Source: an uncultured SAR86 cluster bacterium (GTDB lineage: Bacteria; Pseudomonadota; Gammaproteobacteria; Magnimaribacterales; D2472). From it: 35,356 nt of DNA. The position numbers and the translations under genes were made by a program. Under the pieces are notes generated by a model, which did not search any database, had not been told where the DNA came from, and was given only the letters and a program-made list of their open reading frames with translations. The stretch is taken from the NCBI GenBank assembly GCA_902516285.1, contig CABXXT010000012.1:1-35356 (forward strand), given 5' to 3'. Shown here piece after piece: positions 9,578 through 17,067 of the stretch (within the stretch, counting starts at the first letter, position 1; every line of letters starts with the position of its first letter).

Positions 9578-10581
9578 TTTGTAAGATCCCCTAAAAGATT
9601 AGTTAATAATGATTTCTGAACATGTAATCTATTTCCAGCCTCTTCTATAGCTAAGCAATAATCTGAATCCATAACTGCATCTGTCGCTTTAACATTTCTC
9701 CTAAGTGGAAGGCAGTGACTAAAGACACCATTATTAGTCATATTCATTTTTTTACTATCAACAATAAAATTTTTATATTTATCCCTAATAATTTTTTCAT
9801 TCTCAGGATCATTATAAAAATTTATTGAACCCCAGCTTTTTGCATAAACAATATCAGCATCTTTATATCCATTATCAATATCATGAGTTATTTCAAAGGT
9901 TGTTTTATTATTTGCACACTGAAGGTTAGCTTCGTCTAAAAAGCTTTCATGTAATAAATAGTCCTCTGTAGGGCAAAGAAGTTTAATATTCATTCCAAAT
10001 TTACTTGCAATCATAAGCGCAGAGTTTGCAACAGCAGTATTCAATGCCTTGGGATGATAAGTCCACGTAAGCAAATAATTTTTCCCAGACAAGTCACCAA
10101 ATTTCTCTTGTAAAGTTAATATATGTGCCAATTCTTGACATGGATGGGTAATTGTTTCCATATTAATAACTGGTACAGATGAATATTTGGCAAAAGATTT
10201 AATAACATTGTCAGATAAATCTTCCTCTAGGTTCTCAAATTTTGGGAATGCCCTGACTGCAATTAAATCACAATATTCTGACAACACTTGTGCAACTTCT
10301 TTGATATGCTCCTCAGATTCATTATTCATAATCTGATCTGGTTTAAATTCAATTGGCCATGCATCTTTTCCAGGATGAAGAACGACAGCGATGCCTCCAA
10401 GTTGTTGAATTCCTAGCTCAAAACTAGTTCTTGTTCTCATTGATGGATTAAAAAATAACAAAGCAACAGACTTATTTTTAAGTGTTGATTGAAATTTATT
10501 GATCTTTAAATATTTGGAATAATCTAAAATTTCTTGTATTTCAAGTTTTGACCAATCTTTTGTTGTTATAAAATTTTTCAT
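9574..10581 (-). CDS. argF': N-acetylornithine carbamoyltransferase (AOTCase)
   Basis: 335 residues. The carbamoyl-phosphate site is SMRTR at 47-51 and HPCQ follows METIT. Three features separate this enzyme from ordinary ornithine carbamoyltransferase: the GKDAWPIEF loop (W75, matching W77 of the Xanthomonas enzyme); E90 in SEEHI, matching the Glu that selects N-acetylornithine over N-succinylornithine; and HCLPLRRNVKATDAV, with K298 matching the carboxylated lysine. It should therefore carbamoylate N-acetylornithine to N-acetylcitrulline. It is the first enzyme gene of the arginine unit, preceded by the attenuator. Minus-strand AGAGA lies about 11 nt ahead of the ATG. Confidence 0.94.
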   Translation of the reverse strand: MKNFITTKDWSKLEIQEILDYSKYLKINKFQSTLKNKSVALLFFNPSMRTRTSFELGIQQLGGIAVVLHPGKDAWPIEFKPDQIMNNESEEHIKEVAQVLSEYCDLIAVRAFPKFENLEEDLSDNVIKSFAKYSSVPVINMETITHPCQELAHILTLQEKFGDLSGKNYLLTWTYHPKALNTAVANSALMIASKFGMNIKLLCPTEDYLLHESFLDEANLQCANNKTTFEITHDIDNGYKDADIVYAKSWGSINFYNDPENEKIIRDKYKNFIVDSKKMNMTNNGVFSHCLPLRRNVKATDAVMDSDYCLAIEEAGNRLHVQKSLLTNLLGDLTK

Positions 10582-10601
10582 AATTTATTGTCTCTATATA
10601 T

Positions 10602-10625
10602 AAAAAAACCCAGCATAAGCTGGGT
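10602..10625 (-). terminator. Intrinsic terminator / attenuator hairpin ahead of argF'
   Basis: On the minus strand ACCCAGC (10625-10619), loop TTAT, then GCTGGGT (10614-10608) make a perfect 7-bp stem followed immediately by T residues down to 10602. It lies 20 nt before the argF' start codon, so it would stop transcription of the arginine operon unless prevented from forming. The 5' arm is also complementary to the segment at 10652-10643, the hallmark of an attenuator. Confidence 0.88.
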
Positions 10626-10652
10626 CAAACATACACAAGTAATGATCCAGCT
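10618..10652 (-). promoter_or_regulatory. Predicted antiterminator hairpin of the arg leader
   Basis: Minus-strand AGCTGGATCA (10652-10643) pairs with TGACCCAGCT (10627-10618) in nine of ten positions: a continuous 6-bp block, one A/C mismatch, then 3 bp. It uses most of the 5' arm of the terminator, so the two structures are mutually exclusive. The upstream strand begins inside the leader-peptide stop codon, so a ribosome resting there would cover it and let the terminator form. Confidence 0.8.
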
Positions 10653-10682
10653 ATTCAACCATATCCCGTCTTCGTTGTGTAT
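10631..10682 (-). promoter_or_regulatory. Protector stem of the arg leader
   Basis: Minus-strand ATACACAA (10682-10675, the codons just before the three Arg codons) is perfectly complementary to TTGTGTAT (10638-10631). This 8-bp stem encloses one strand of the antiterminator and cannot coexist with it without a pseudoknot. It should form when the leader is untranslated, leaving the terminator free. A ribosome stalled on the Arg codons would melt it. Confidence 0.7.
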
Positions 10683-10695
10683 TTAATATATTCAT
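10651..10695 (-). CDS. argL: Arginine leader peptide MNILNTQRRRDMVE
   Basis: A 14-codon ORF (ATG at 10695, TAG at 10653-10651) upstream of argF'. Codons 8-10 are CGA AGA CGG: three consecutive arginines immediately before the stem-forming region. This is the design of amino-acid biosynthetic leader peptides (compare the His run of hisL or the Trp pair of trpL). Its role would be to sense charged tRNA-Arg by ribosome stalling, not to act as a peptide. CGA and CGG appear uncommon beside AGA in the neighbouring genes. No Shine-Dalgarno is visible; promoter placement suggests a very short 5' leader. The symbol is descriptive. Confidence 0.85.
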   Translation of the reverse strand: MNILNTQRRRDMVE

Positions 10696-10703
10696 TGATG
10701 ATG

Positions 10704-10742
10704 AGTATATATATATAAAATATTTTGTAAACTTATTGTCAA
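10704..10742 (-). promoter_or_regulatory. Candidate promoter(s) of the arginine operon
   Basis: Two readings fit on the minus strand. TTTACA (10731-10726), a 16-nt spacer and TATACT (10709-10704) would start transcription near 10697, only 2-3 nt before the leader ATG. Alternatively a perfect TTGACA (10742-10737), a 17-nt spacer and TTTATA (10719-10714) would start near 10707. The TTGACA overlaps the stop codon of the laminarinase gene. The long AT run makes the exact -10 uncertain. Confidence 0.55.
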
Positions 10743-11689
10743 AGCTTTTCGTACTCAATCCAATCAATTAAAAGCCTATGATCATCTGGATTTTGCTTAT
10801 TAGAGCAATCTTTGTCGACACAAAAAGCGCTCTTATCCACCCAGTAATCGTCATATTTTCCTCCAACAGCAACATTAATAATCATGTAATAGCTTCTATT
10901 GAAAGGATATGCATACTTTTTAAATTCTGGATGTGAGTTATCAATAGAGAAATAAGGAGTTTTTTCATTATCAATGAAAAACTCAATGCTATTTTTTTTC
11001 CAAAGCATAGATATCGAGTGAAATTTTTCCTGAAACTTTACATATTTTGGAATTAGAACCTCTCCAACAAGTGTAGATTTATTTTTATAATCCACTCCAA
11101 AATGAAGGGCTGAACTGGAAACATTAGAAATTCTACCCCTATTTTCCAATATATCTATTTCACCACCTTGAGGCCAATCGCTATCATCATTTGGCATCAA
11201 CCAAAATGCAGGCCAAAAACCTATTCCAGTTGGAACCTTAAAACATATTGTAATTCTTGAAGGATATATAAATTCCATTAAAGATTTAGTATTTATTCTG
11301 GCTGAAGTATATGCAAACCCTCGATATTTCTTTTGAATTGGTTGAATTTTTAATAAGCCATCTTCAATAAATAAATTATCATTTGTATAACTTTTATCAT
11401 TATTGCTTGGTTTCATATAATACTGTAACTCTCCATTACCCCAACCAGGAATGTACTGCCCTTTGTATCTAAAACCATTTGACGTCGAATAATTCCACTT
11501 TGACTTTAAAAGGTCTGAGTTATTAAATTCCTCATTCCAATTCAAATTGATTTCATTTGTTCTTTTCCTACAGTACGAATTACTTTCAACCTTGTAATCG
11601 TCAGAAATAACAGTTGTTGTTACAACTATGTCATCTTCATCGGAATGAATAGATGAAAAAAATGAAATTAAAATAATAAATTTAAGCAT
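10739..11689 (-). CDS. Secreted GH16 beta-glucanase (laminarinase-like)
   Basis: 316 residues with a signal peptide (MLKFIILISFFSSIHS). The GH16 catalytic motif EIDILE is at 177-182; E177 is the expected nucleophile and E182 the acid/base, and the extra residue in ExDxxE is the beta-bulge form seen in laminarinases and lichenases. Flanking conserved blocks are GWGNGELQYY, GFWPAFWLMP, HFGVDY and the C-terminal IDWIEY strand. It probably hydrolyses beta-1,3-glucan such as algal laminarin outside the cytoplasm. No CBM, TonB-dependent receptor or other glycoside hydrolase is nearby, so this is not a full polysaccharide utilisation locus. No terminator separates its stop from the arg leader. Confidence 0.92.
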   Translation of the reverse strand: MLKFIILISFFSSIHSDEDDIVVTTTVISDDYKVESNSYCRKRTNEINLNWNEEFNNSDLLKSKWNYSTSNGFRYKGQYIPGWGNGELQYYMKPSNNDKSYTNDNLFIEDGLLKIQPIQKKYRGFAYTSARINTKSLMEFIYPSRITICFKVPTGIGFWPAFWLMPNDDSDWPQGGEIDILENRGRISNVSSSALHFGVDYKNKSTLVGEVLIPKYVKFQEKFHSISMLWKKNSIEFFIDNEKTPYFSIDNSHPEFKKYAYPFNRSYYMIINVAVGGKYDDYWVDKSAFCVDKDCSNKQNPDDHRLLIDWIEYEKL

Positions 11690-11860
11690 ATTTTGATCAA
11701 ATTAAACTTTATAGATAACTAAAAAAGATTTTTTTGATTTTAATGCATCAATTCCCTTTCTAGTAGTATTTTTTTAATATGGACTGGAGATAATTTGATC
11801 TGCGGTGTAGAATGTTTAACAAAATTATGGTTTTTTTTACACATTTTGGAAATAAAATTT
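11690..11860. other. Divergent intergenic region
   Basis: AT-rich gap between the laminarinase and the TonB-domain gene. It must hold promoters for both directions. A minus-strand TATAAA at 11713-11708 lies about 20 nt before the laminarinase ATG and may be a -10, but no convincing -35 pairs with it. I see no hairpin or repeat. Confidence 0.35.
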
Positions 11861-12229
11861 ATGAATAATTTTAAGGCAATACTATTCTGTGGTTTATTAG
11901 TTTTTGTAGGTTTTAATAGCCATGCTGCCGAATATGGTTATTTTGATAAAGAAACAAGGATAAAGCTTGAAAGAATGAATAAACTTCAACCTGAATATCC
12001 AAGACAGGCCTTGAGGCTTGGAATTGAAGGCGAGGTTGTTCTTCAGTTTGATGTTGATCAATATGGAGCTGTTTTAGATCCATATGTGGTTGAAAGTAAT
12101 CCTGGTGGCCTTTTTGAAAGAGCCTCAATTAAAGCAGTTAGAAAGTTAGTCTATAATCCACCAATTCATGAAGATTCTGCAGTCGACGTTACGGACGTTA
12201 GACTCCGTGTTGTATTTAAATTGCAATAA
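11861..12229 (+). CDS. Secreted stand-alone TonB C-terminal-domain protein
   Basis: 122 residues. A signal peptide (MNNFKAILFCGLLVFVGFNSHA) precedes a domain with the TonB/TolA C-terminal pattern: LQPEYPRQALRLGIEGEVVL, FDVDQYGAVLDPYVV, and AVRKLVYNPP. Unlike true TonB it lacks the membrane-anchored proline-rich spacer, so it cannot span the periplasm and is probably a periplasmic TonB-fold protein of unknown role. The frame extends upstream to a TTG at 11795, but the ATG at 11861 places the signal peptide at the N terminus and has GGA about 10 nt ahead. The kinase gene follows after 15 nt, so the two are probably co-transcribed; a sensory or envelope accessory role is possible. Confidence 0.78.
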   Translation: MNNFKAILFCGLLVFVGFNSHAAEYGYFDKETRIKLERMNKLQPEYPRQALRLGIEGEVVLQFDVDQYGAVLDPYVVESNPGGLFERASIKAVRKLVYNPPIHEDSAVDVTDVRLRVVFKLQ

Positions 12230-12244
12230 TCTATAAATTTCTAA

Positions 12245-15223
12245 ATGCCAATTAGACTTCAATTACTTCTTTTTGGGGTTATTGGTAACCTCCTTGTAGC
12301 TACAATATTTGTGTTCTCTTTCGGATATAGGGAAAATATACAACAAGAATCATCTAGTGAATCTCTTCTGACTCTTTACGATGCTGCTTGGTATCAAACT
12401 TATAATAATTCATTTGAATCTATGTCCAAATGGCAACCTGTATTTGGTGCAAATGCATCCTATTGGCAACCCGATTCTGAAATTTATATGGATGAAGTTG
12501 CATCAAGTGGAAATTACACGAATCCATTTTTAGATACCATTAGTGCAAAAAGAATTGGTGATGCGCAATATATCATTGAGTTATTTTTTGAAGAAGAATT
12601 AGACTTTGGATATTTAAGTTATGTTATGGCCTATTTCCCAACAGGTGAAAGAATATATTGTGGTAGCGCTCTAGATTTATCTGGTATTGATCCATGCTCA
12701 CCGACTGCCAGGCCAGATTTTTTTGTAAATATAGATTCATTCTTAAAAGATGTATCCACAAGGCCAAGACAAAATATAGTCAAAGTAGCAGATACATCTC
12801 AAAAACAGTCTGCTACCCTTAATCAAGGGCTTTCTTTCCCAATAAAAGTTGAAGGAGAAACTTTAGCGATAATAATTTTAGGAGTTGATATAAGAAAATC
12901 TCTTGAGATTTTTGAGGACGAGTTTGAGGTTAAAACCGCAATTAAAACACCACAAAACTTGATATCCCTTGATGACTATTTTACAAATTTTAGTGGTGAA
13001 AATGACAGTATCTTTGATGTAGAGAATTTTGATAGCCTTACATCAAAAGCAGAAGTATTTAGAAATAATAATGGTTCCAGATTTTCAACACAAGATACTG
13101 AATTAGGAACATCTATAACATTGTTGCCATTAAGCTCTTATCTATCCGCTGATCAGGCGCAATTATTTATTTTTAAAGATGAAAGAGAGAATATTCTTAG
13201 AGCAACTAATGTTCTTAATATTACTTACATTGTTGCAATATTTTCTGTGATTTTAATCATTTCCTTAATTGCGTTTGTAACAACCAGAACATTTGGGAGC
13301 ATCACAAAAGCAATAGAAGTATTAGAAGGTTTAACAAAGGGAGATAGTTCTCAAGAAATGCCAAGTAGACATGGTTATTTTGTATCAGAGACTGATGAAG
13401 TTGGACAGCTTTCAACAGCTTTAAAAAGCTATAAATCTCATTTAATTGAAATGGAATCTATAAGAGAGGAACAATCAAAAAGGAGACATGAAAGAGATGA
13501 GGTTATTATTGAAAAAATGTCAAAACTTGCCGATCAACTTGAAGGCGATGCAAGAACTTTAATCATAAATGACTTAGAAAAAATGAATAAATTAGCTGAT
13601 AGTGCTGACAAAAATTCCAGCGAAGAGGCATCTGTTGAATTAATGCTAATTGCTTTTTCAAGGATGTCTGATGAAGTAAATGCACTGATTGATGCCAGAA
13701 CTTCAGAAATGGAAACTGCAAGAGATGAAGCAAGAGATGCTAGTGACCAGAAAACAAAGTTTTTTGCAAATATGAGTCATGAATTAAGGACACCATTGAA
13801 TGCAATTTTAGGTTATGGCGAAATGCTTTATGAGGACTGTGAGGATCTAGGATATGAAGATTTGCTGCCTGATCTGAAAAAAATTACCTCTGCTGGATCT
13901 CATTTGCTTTCTTTGATCAATAATATTTTAGATCTTTCAAAAATAGAAGCAGGGAAAATGGAATTATTTATAACTAATTTTGAAATTGAAGATATGGTGG
14001 ATACTATTAAAGATGTTTCATCACCTCTAGCTGCAAAAAATGAAAATCAATTTGTAATAAACTTTGAAGGAGCTGTAGGAGCTATGTCCCAAGATGAAAC
14101 AAAGTTAAGACAATGTTTAACAAATTTCTTGAGTAATGCTTTTAAATTTACCAAAAATGGCACGGTCACTCTTGATGTGAGATCTGAGATGAAAGACGAT
14201 ATTGAATTTATTAATTTCTCCGTCACTGATACTGGCGCTGGAATGAGTCCTGAAGGGGTTGCAAAGGTCTTTGAAGAATATACTCAAGCTGAAAGATCTA
14301 CTTCAGCAAATTATGGAGGAACTGGTTTAGGTCTCCCAATATCAAAGAAATTTGCTGAACTAATGGGTGGCGACGTAACTGTAACTAGTAAAGAAGGTGA
14401 AGGTTCTGTCTTTTCAATACTTGTTCCAAGAGAATGCGCTGAATACGAAGACGAAGTTGAAAAAGGCGTGATAAACCTTGATTCAGACCAAAATATTGTC
14501 GTACTTGTGGACGATGATACTGCTATGCATGGTTTAATAAAAAGAACAATTTCTAAGTTAAATTTAACGCTTATTGGTGCTACAAATGGTGAAAAAGGAA
14601 TGGATTTAATTAGAGAAGTAAAACCAAAACTTATACTTTTAGATGTTCTTATGCCTGGGAGAGACGGTTGGTCAATTTTGAAGGAATGTAAAACAGATGA
14701 AGAATTAAAAGATATCCCTGTTATTATGATTAGTCAGCTTGATCAGTCAAATATGGCGGAATCATTAGGTGCTAATGAATATATGACTAAGCCAATTGAT
14801 AGAGAGTTATTCTTAAATACTGTTAAAAGAATTCTCGGTTCGTCAACAAAAGATAAAAAGGTTTTAGTTATAGATGATGACAAAGATGTGAGAGATCTTA
14901 TGTCCAGACTTCTAAATGATATAGGGGTTAGGCCAATTGATGCTAGGGATGGAAAAGAAGGTTTAGAGAGGACAAAAGATAATCCATCTTTAATTGTCCT
15001 TGATTTAGAGATGCCGAGAATGGATGGCTTTGAGTTCTTAGAAAATTATATTAAAACAACTCCTGAAGATAAAAGAGCCCCCGTATTAGTATATTCTGGT
15101 AAGGATTTATCAGATGTGCAATCTGAACTTCTTAAAGACAAGGTTGTTGGTTTGGTGAAAAAAGATGATGCATCAATGGAAAATCTTTCAAGCACTATAT
15201 CTGGATTAATTAAAGAATCTTAA
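12245..15223 (+). CDS. Hybrid sensor histidine kinase with two receiver domains
   Basis: 992 residues. TM1 (~7-28) and TM2 (~327-348) bracket a periplasmic sensor region of ~300 residues. A HAMP-like segment and coiled coil lead to the DHp domain with phospho-acceptor H512 (SHELRTPLNAILGYGEM). The ATPase domain has N-box LTNFLSNAFKF, DTGAGMS and YGGTGLGLPISK. Two receivers follow: REC1 with D800 (LLDVLMP) and REC2 with D920 (VLDLEMP). All key residues of both are present. No HPt domain is included, so phosphate must leave via REC2 or another protein. The ligand is unknown. The receiver, cyclase and phosphodiesterase genes converging on it are likely partners. Its stop shares TTAA with that of the receiver gene. 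Confidence 0.93.
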   Translation: MPIRLQLLLFGVIGNLLVATIFVFSFGYRENIQQESSSESLLTLYDAAWYQTYNNSFESMSKWQPVFGANASYWQPDSEIYMDEVASSGNYTNPFLDTISAKRIGDAQYIIELFFEEELDFGYLSYVMAYFPTGERIYCGSALDLSGIDPCSPTARPDFFVNIDSFLKDVSTRPRQNIVKVADTSQKQSATLNQGLSFPIKVEGETLAIIILGVDIRKSLEIFEDEFEVKTAIKTPQNLISLDDYFTNFSGENDSIFDVENFDSLTSKAEVFRNNNGSRFSTQDTELGTSITLLPLSSYLSADQAQLFIFKDERENILRATNVLNITYIVAIFSVILIISLIAFVTTRTFGSITKAIEVLEGLTKGDSSQEMPSRHGYFVSETDEVGQLSTALKSYKSHLIEMESIREEQSKRRHERDEVIIEKMSKLADQLEGDARTLIINDLEKMNKLADSADKNSSEEASVELMLIAFSRMSDEVNALIDARTSEMETARDEARDASDQKTKFFANMSHELRTPLNAILGYGEMLYEDCEDLGYEDLLPDLKKITSAGSHLLSLINNILDLSKIEAGKMELFITNFEIEDMVDTIKDVSSPLAAKNENQFVINFEGAVGAMSQDETKLRQCLTNFLSNAFKFTKNGTVTLDVRSEMKDDIEFINFSVTDTGAGMSPEGVAKVFEEYTQAERSTSANYGGTGLGLPISKKFAELMGGDVTVTSKEGEGSVFSILVPRECAEYEDEVEKGVINLDSDQNIVVLVDDDTAMHGLIKRTISKLNLTLIGATNGEKGMDLIREVKPKLILLDVLMPGRDGWSILKECKTDEELKDIPVIMISQLDQSNMAESLGANEYMTKPIDRELFLNTVKRILGSSTKDKKVLVIDDDKDVRDLMSRLLNDIGVRPIDARDGKEGLERTKDNPSLIVLDLEMPRMDGFEFLENYIKTTPEDKRAPVLVYSGKDLSDVQSELLKDKVVGLVKKDDASMENLSSTISGLIKES

Positions 15224-15579
15224 TTTAATAAATTATCAATTTTTGATAAAAGTCTTTTAAAGTCTACGGGTTTTGTATCAAAATCATCAGCGCCACAATC
15301 GAGTGCTTTTTGTTTATCAGATTCTAAAGCATGAGCAGTTAATGCAATTATAGGAATTGAACTTATTTCTGGATCAGCCTTTGCTTGAATTGTTGCTTCC
15401 CATCCATCTAACACAGGCAAACCCATATCCATTAATACCACGTCAGGGCTTTCAGATTTCATCATATCCAAACCAGCTTGACCATCGAAGGCCATGATAA
15501 CTTCATACCCTCTCCTAGTTAATCTTCTTGACAACATATCGCGATTCATCTCATTATCTTCAACGTAAAGTATCTTCAT
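15220..15579 (-). CDS. Single-domain response regulator (CheY/DivK-like)
   Basis: 119 residues, receiver domain only. The acidic pair is E7-D8, the phospho-acceptor is D51 (VLMDMGLP), the conserved Thr is in ALTAHA, and the Lys is in DTKPVD. The motif YVEDNEMNRDMLSRRLTRRGYEV resembles DivK-type and hybrid-kinase receivers more than chemotaxis CheY. Without an output domain it must act by protein binding or as a phosphate shuttle between kinase and effector. Its start overlaps the end of the cyclase gene by 4 nt (ATGA), so it is translationally coupled to it. Confidence 0.9.
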   Translation of the reverse strand: MKILYVEDNEMNRDMLSRRLTRRGYEVIMAFDGQAGLDMMKSESPDVVLMDMGLPVLDGWEATIQAKADPEISSIPIIALTAHALESDKQKALDCGADDFDTKPVDFKRLLSKIDNLLN

Positions 15580-17066
15580 TTTTCTCCATTAATTTCAGAA
15601 TTAACTAATATAAATCTATTTCTACCAGATTTTTTTGCCTTGTAAAGTCTTTTGTCTGCTTTATTAATTAAATCTGATGACGTTTCAGACTCCTCAGAGA
15701 AAGCTACACCTCCACTAGCTGTAATATGAATATTTGTACCTTCATAATTAACAACATTTTTTTGTATTTTGGAAATTAATCCTTTAAGAAAAATACTAGT
15801 ATCATCTTCACTTTTATATAAGATTGCTAAGAACTCTTCACCACCTATTCTTCCAACTTGATTTGGCTGAGAGATTTCTTCGTCCAATAAATTTGCAAAA
15901 GATTTAAGAACCTCATCTCCTCCAGAATGTCCATAAGTATCATTCACCTTTTTGAAAAAATCGATATCGAAAACTACAACAGCAAAAGGTTGGTAATCTT
16001 TTCTTTTCTCTCTAATCAATGAGTTTTCAAGTGTTTCAAAAATAACTCTTCTGTTAGCGATTCCTGTTAATTGATCTGTAGTAGCTTGAATATGTAGCTC
16101 GTTAACTAATTCTTTTTCTCTTTCTCTTAAAAGCTTTCTTTCTAATGTAGATACAACTTTTGCGAGAAGTACTGTACCGTTAATTGGTTTTGGTAAATAA
16201 TCTTGAGCACCTAATTGTATGCATTTAGCAATACTTTCAACATCATCAAATGCAGATACCATTATTACCGGTAGTGACTCAGCTGCATGTTTTGATCTAA
16301 ATTTTTTGAGTAATTCAAGGCCATTTATGTCAGGCAATATTACATCCAGTAAAATTAAATCAGGAGTTTGCTTTTCAACCTCATCAAGTGCACTTTTGCC
16401 ATCATATGAGGTTCTGCAAGTTAGGCCACTCATTGATAATCTTCTTTCTAAAACTTCACAATTTGTTTTATTGTCATCAACAATAAGGATGTCAGATTCC
16501 TTTAGTTCATCACTCAAAGAAATTGAGTACTCAATATCTCCAAGAGATTTAAATAGTGCTTGTGCTGTTTCTAGTTGAGAAGAAGATGATTCTTCAAGCT
16601 CAATACTCTCACCTTTTATAAAATCTACAAAAACCTCAATTGCTTTTTCAGTATCTCTTGCCAAATCTATAATATGCTTAAGGTCGTTGATGATTATTCT
16701 TCTAGTTCGGCTTTCTGGAATATCTTCTTCAAAATCTTCTATTAAAATTTCACCATACCCAATAATTGCATTAAGAGGTGTCCTTAGATTATGTCTCAAT
16801 TCAGCATATTCGTCTTGAGTTTTTTTTGCAGTCCCTTTTGCATAAATATTAAAAGCTTCGTCATATTGATTGATAAGTTTTGTGCATGAGCTTTTTACTT
16901 GGTCAAGCTCATCACCAGATGGAAAATCTAATTTAATAAGGGCTTTTTCAACAATATCAATATAATCAAATATAGCGTTAGCAGGAGTAACAAAATCTTG
17001 CTTTATTTGAGATAAAATTATATCTCTAGCTACTTTCGATGAGTTTTTTGAAGATGAATTATTCAT
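15576..17066 (-). CDS. Diguanylate cyclase with DHp-like, REC and GGEEF domains
   Basis: 496 residues. The N-terminal half holds a histidine-kinase DHp-like segment (RHNLRTPLNAIIGYGE, H92) with no ATPase domain after it. A receiver follows (VDDN acidic cluster, D241 in LLDVILPD, K in LPKPI), then a GGDEF domain with DQLTGIANRR, FDIDFFKKVND and catalytic GGEEF at 408-412. It should make cyclic-di-GMP when the receiver is phosphorylated, by analogy with PleD and WspR. The residues where an RxxD inhibitory site would sit read SQPN, so product inhibition by the canonical I-site is not expected. A TTG at 17084 is in frame, but the ATG at 17066, just after the EAL stop, is preferred. Confidence 0.9.
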   Translation of the reverse strand: MNNSSSKNSSKVARDIILSQIKQDFVTPANAIFDYIDIVEKALIKLDFPSGDELDQVKSSCTKLINQYDEAFNIYAKGTAKKTQDEYAELRHNLRTPLNAIIGYGEILIEDFEEDIPESRTRRIIINDLKHIIDLARDTEKAIEVFVDFIKGESIELEESSSSQLETAQALFKSLGDIEYSISLSDELKESDILIVDDNKTNCEVLERRLSMSGLTCRTSYDGKSALDEVEKQTPDLILLDVILPDINGLELLKKFRSKHAAESLPVIMVSAFDDVESIAKCIQLGAQDYLPKPINGTVLLAKVVSTLERKLLREREKELVNELHIQATTDQLTGIANRRVIFETLENSLIREKRKDYQPFAVVVFDIDFFKKVNDTYGHSGGDEVLKSFANLLDEEISQPNQVGRIGGEEFLAILYKSEDDTSIFLKGLISKIQKNVVNYEGTNIHITASGGVAFSEESETSSDLINKADKRLYKAKKSGRNRFILVNSEINGEK

Positions 17067-17067
17067 A

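Noticed and set aside
10680-10698. ArgR-box-like sequence (AATGAATATATTAAAT) at the leader start
   Set aside because: Only one half-site matches the TGAAT...ATTCA palindrome; the other half reads TAAAT. In so AT-rich a region one half-site is expected by chance. A genome-wide search for argR would decide.
10705-10716. TATATATATATA tract as a simple repeat
   Set aside because: It is short and best explained as part of the promoter AT region; it does not recur as a repeat family in the window.
10739-11689. A polysaccharide utilisation locus around the laminarinase
   Set aside because: There is no TonB-dependent receptor, SusD-like protein, sugar transporter or second glycoside hydrolase next to it; the TonB-domain protein across the divergent gap lacks an anchor and pairs with a kinase.
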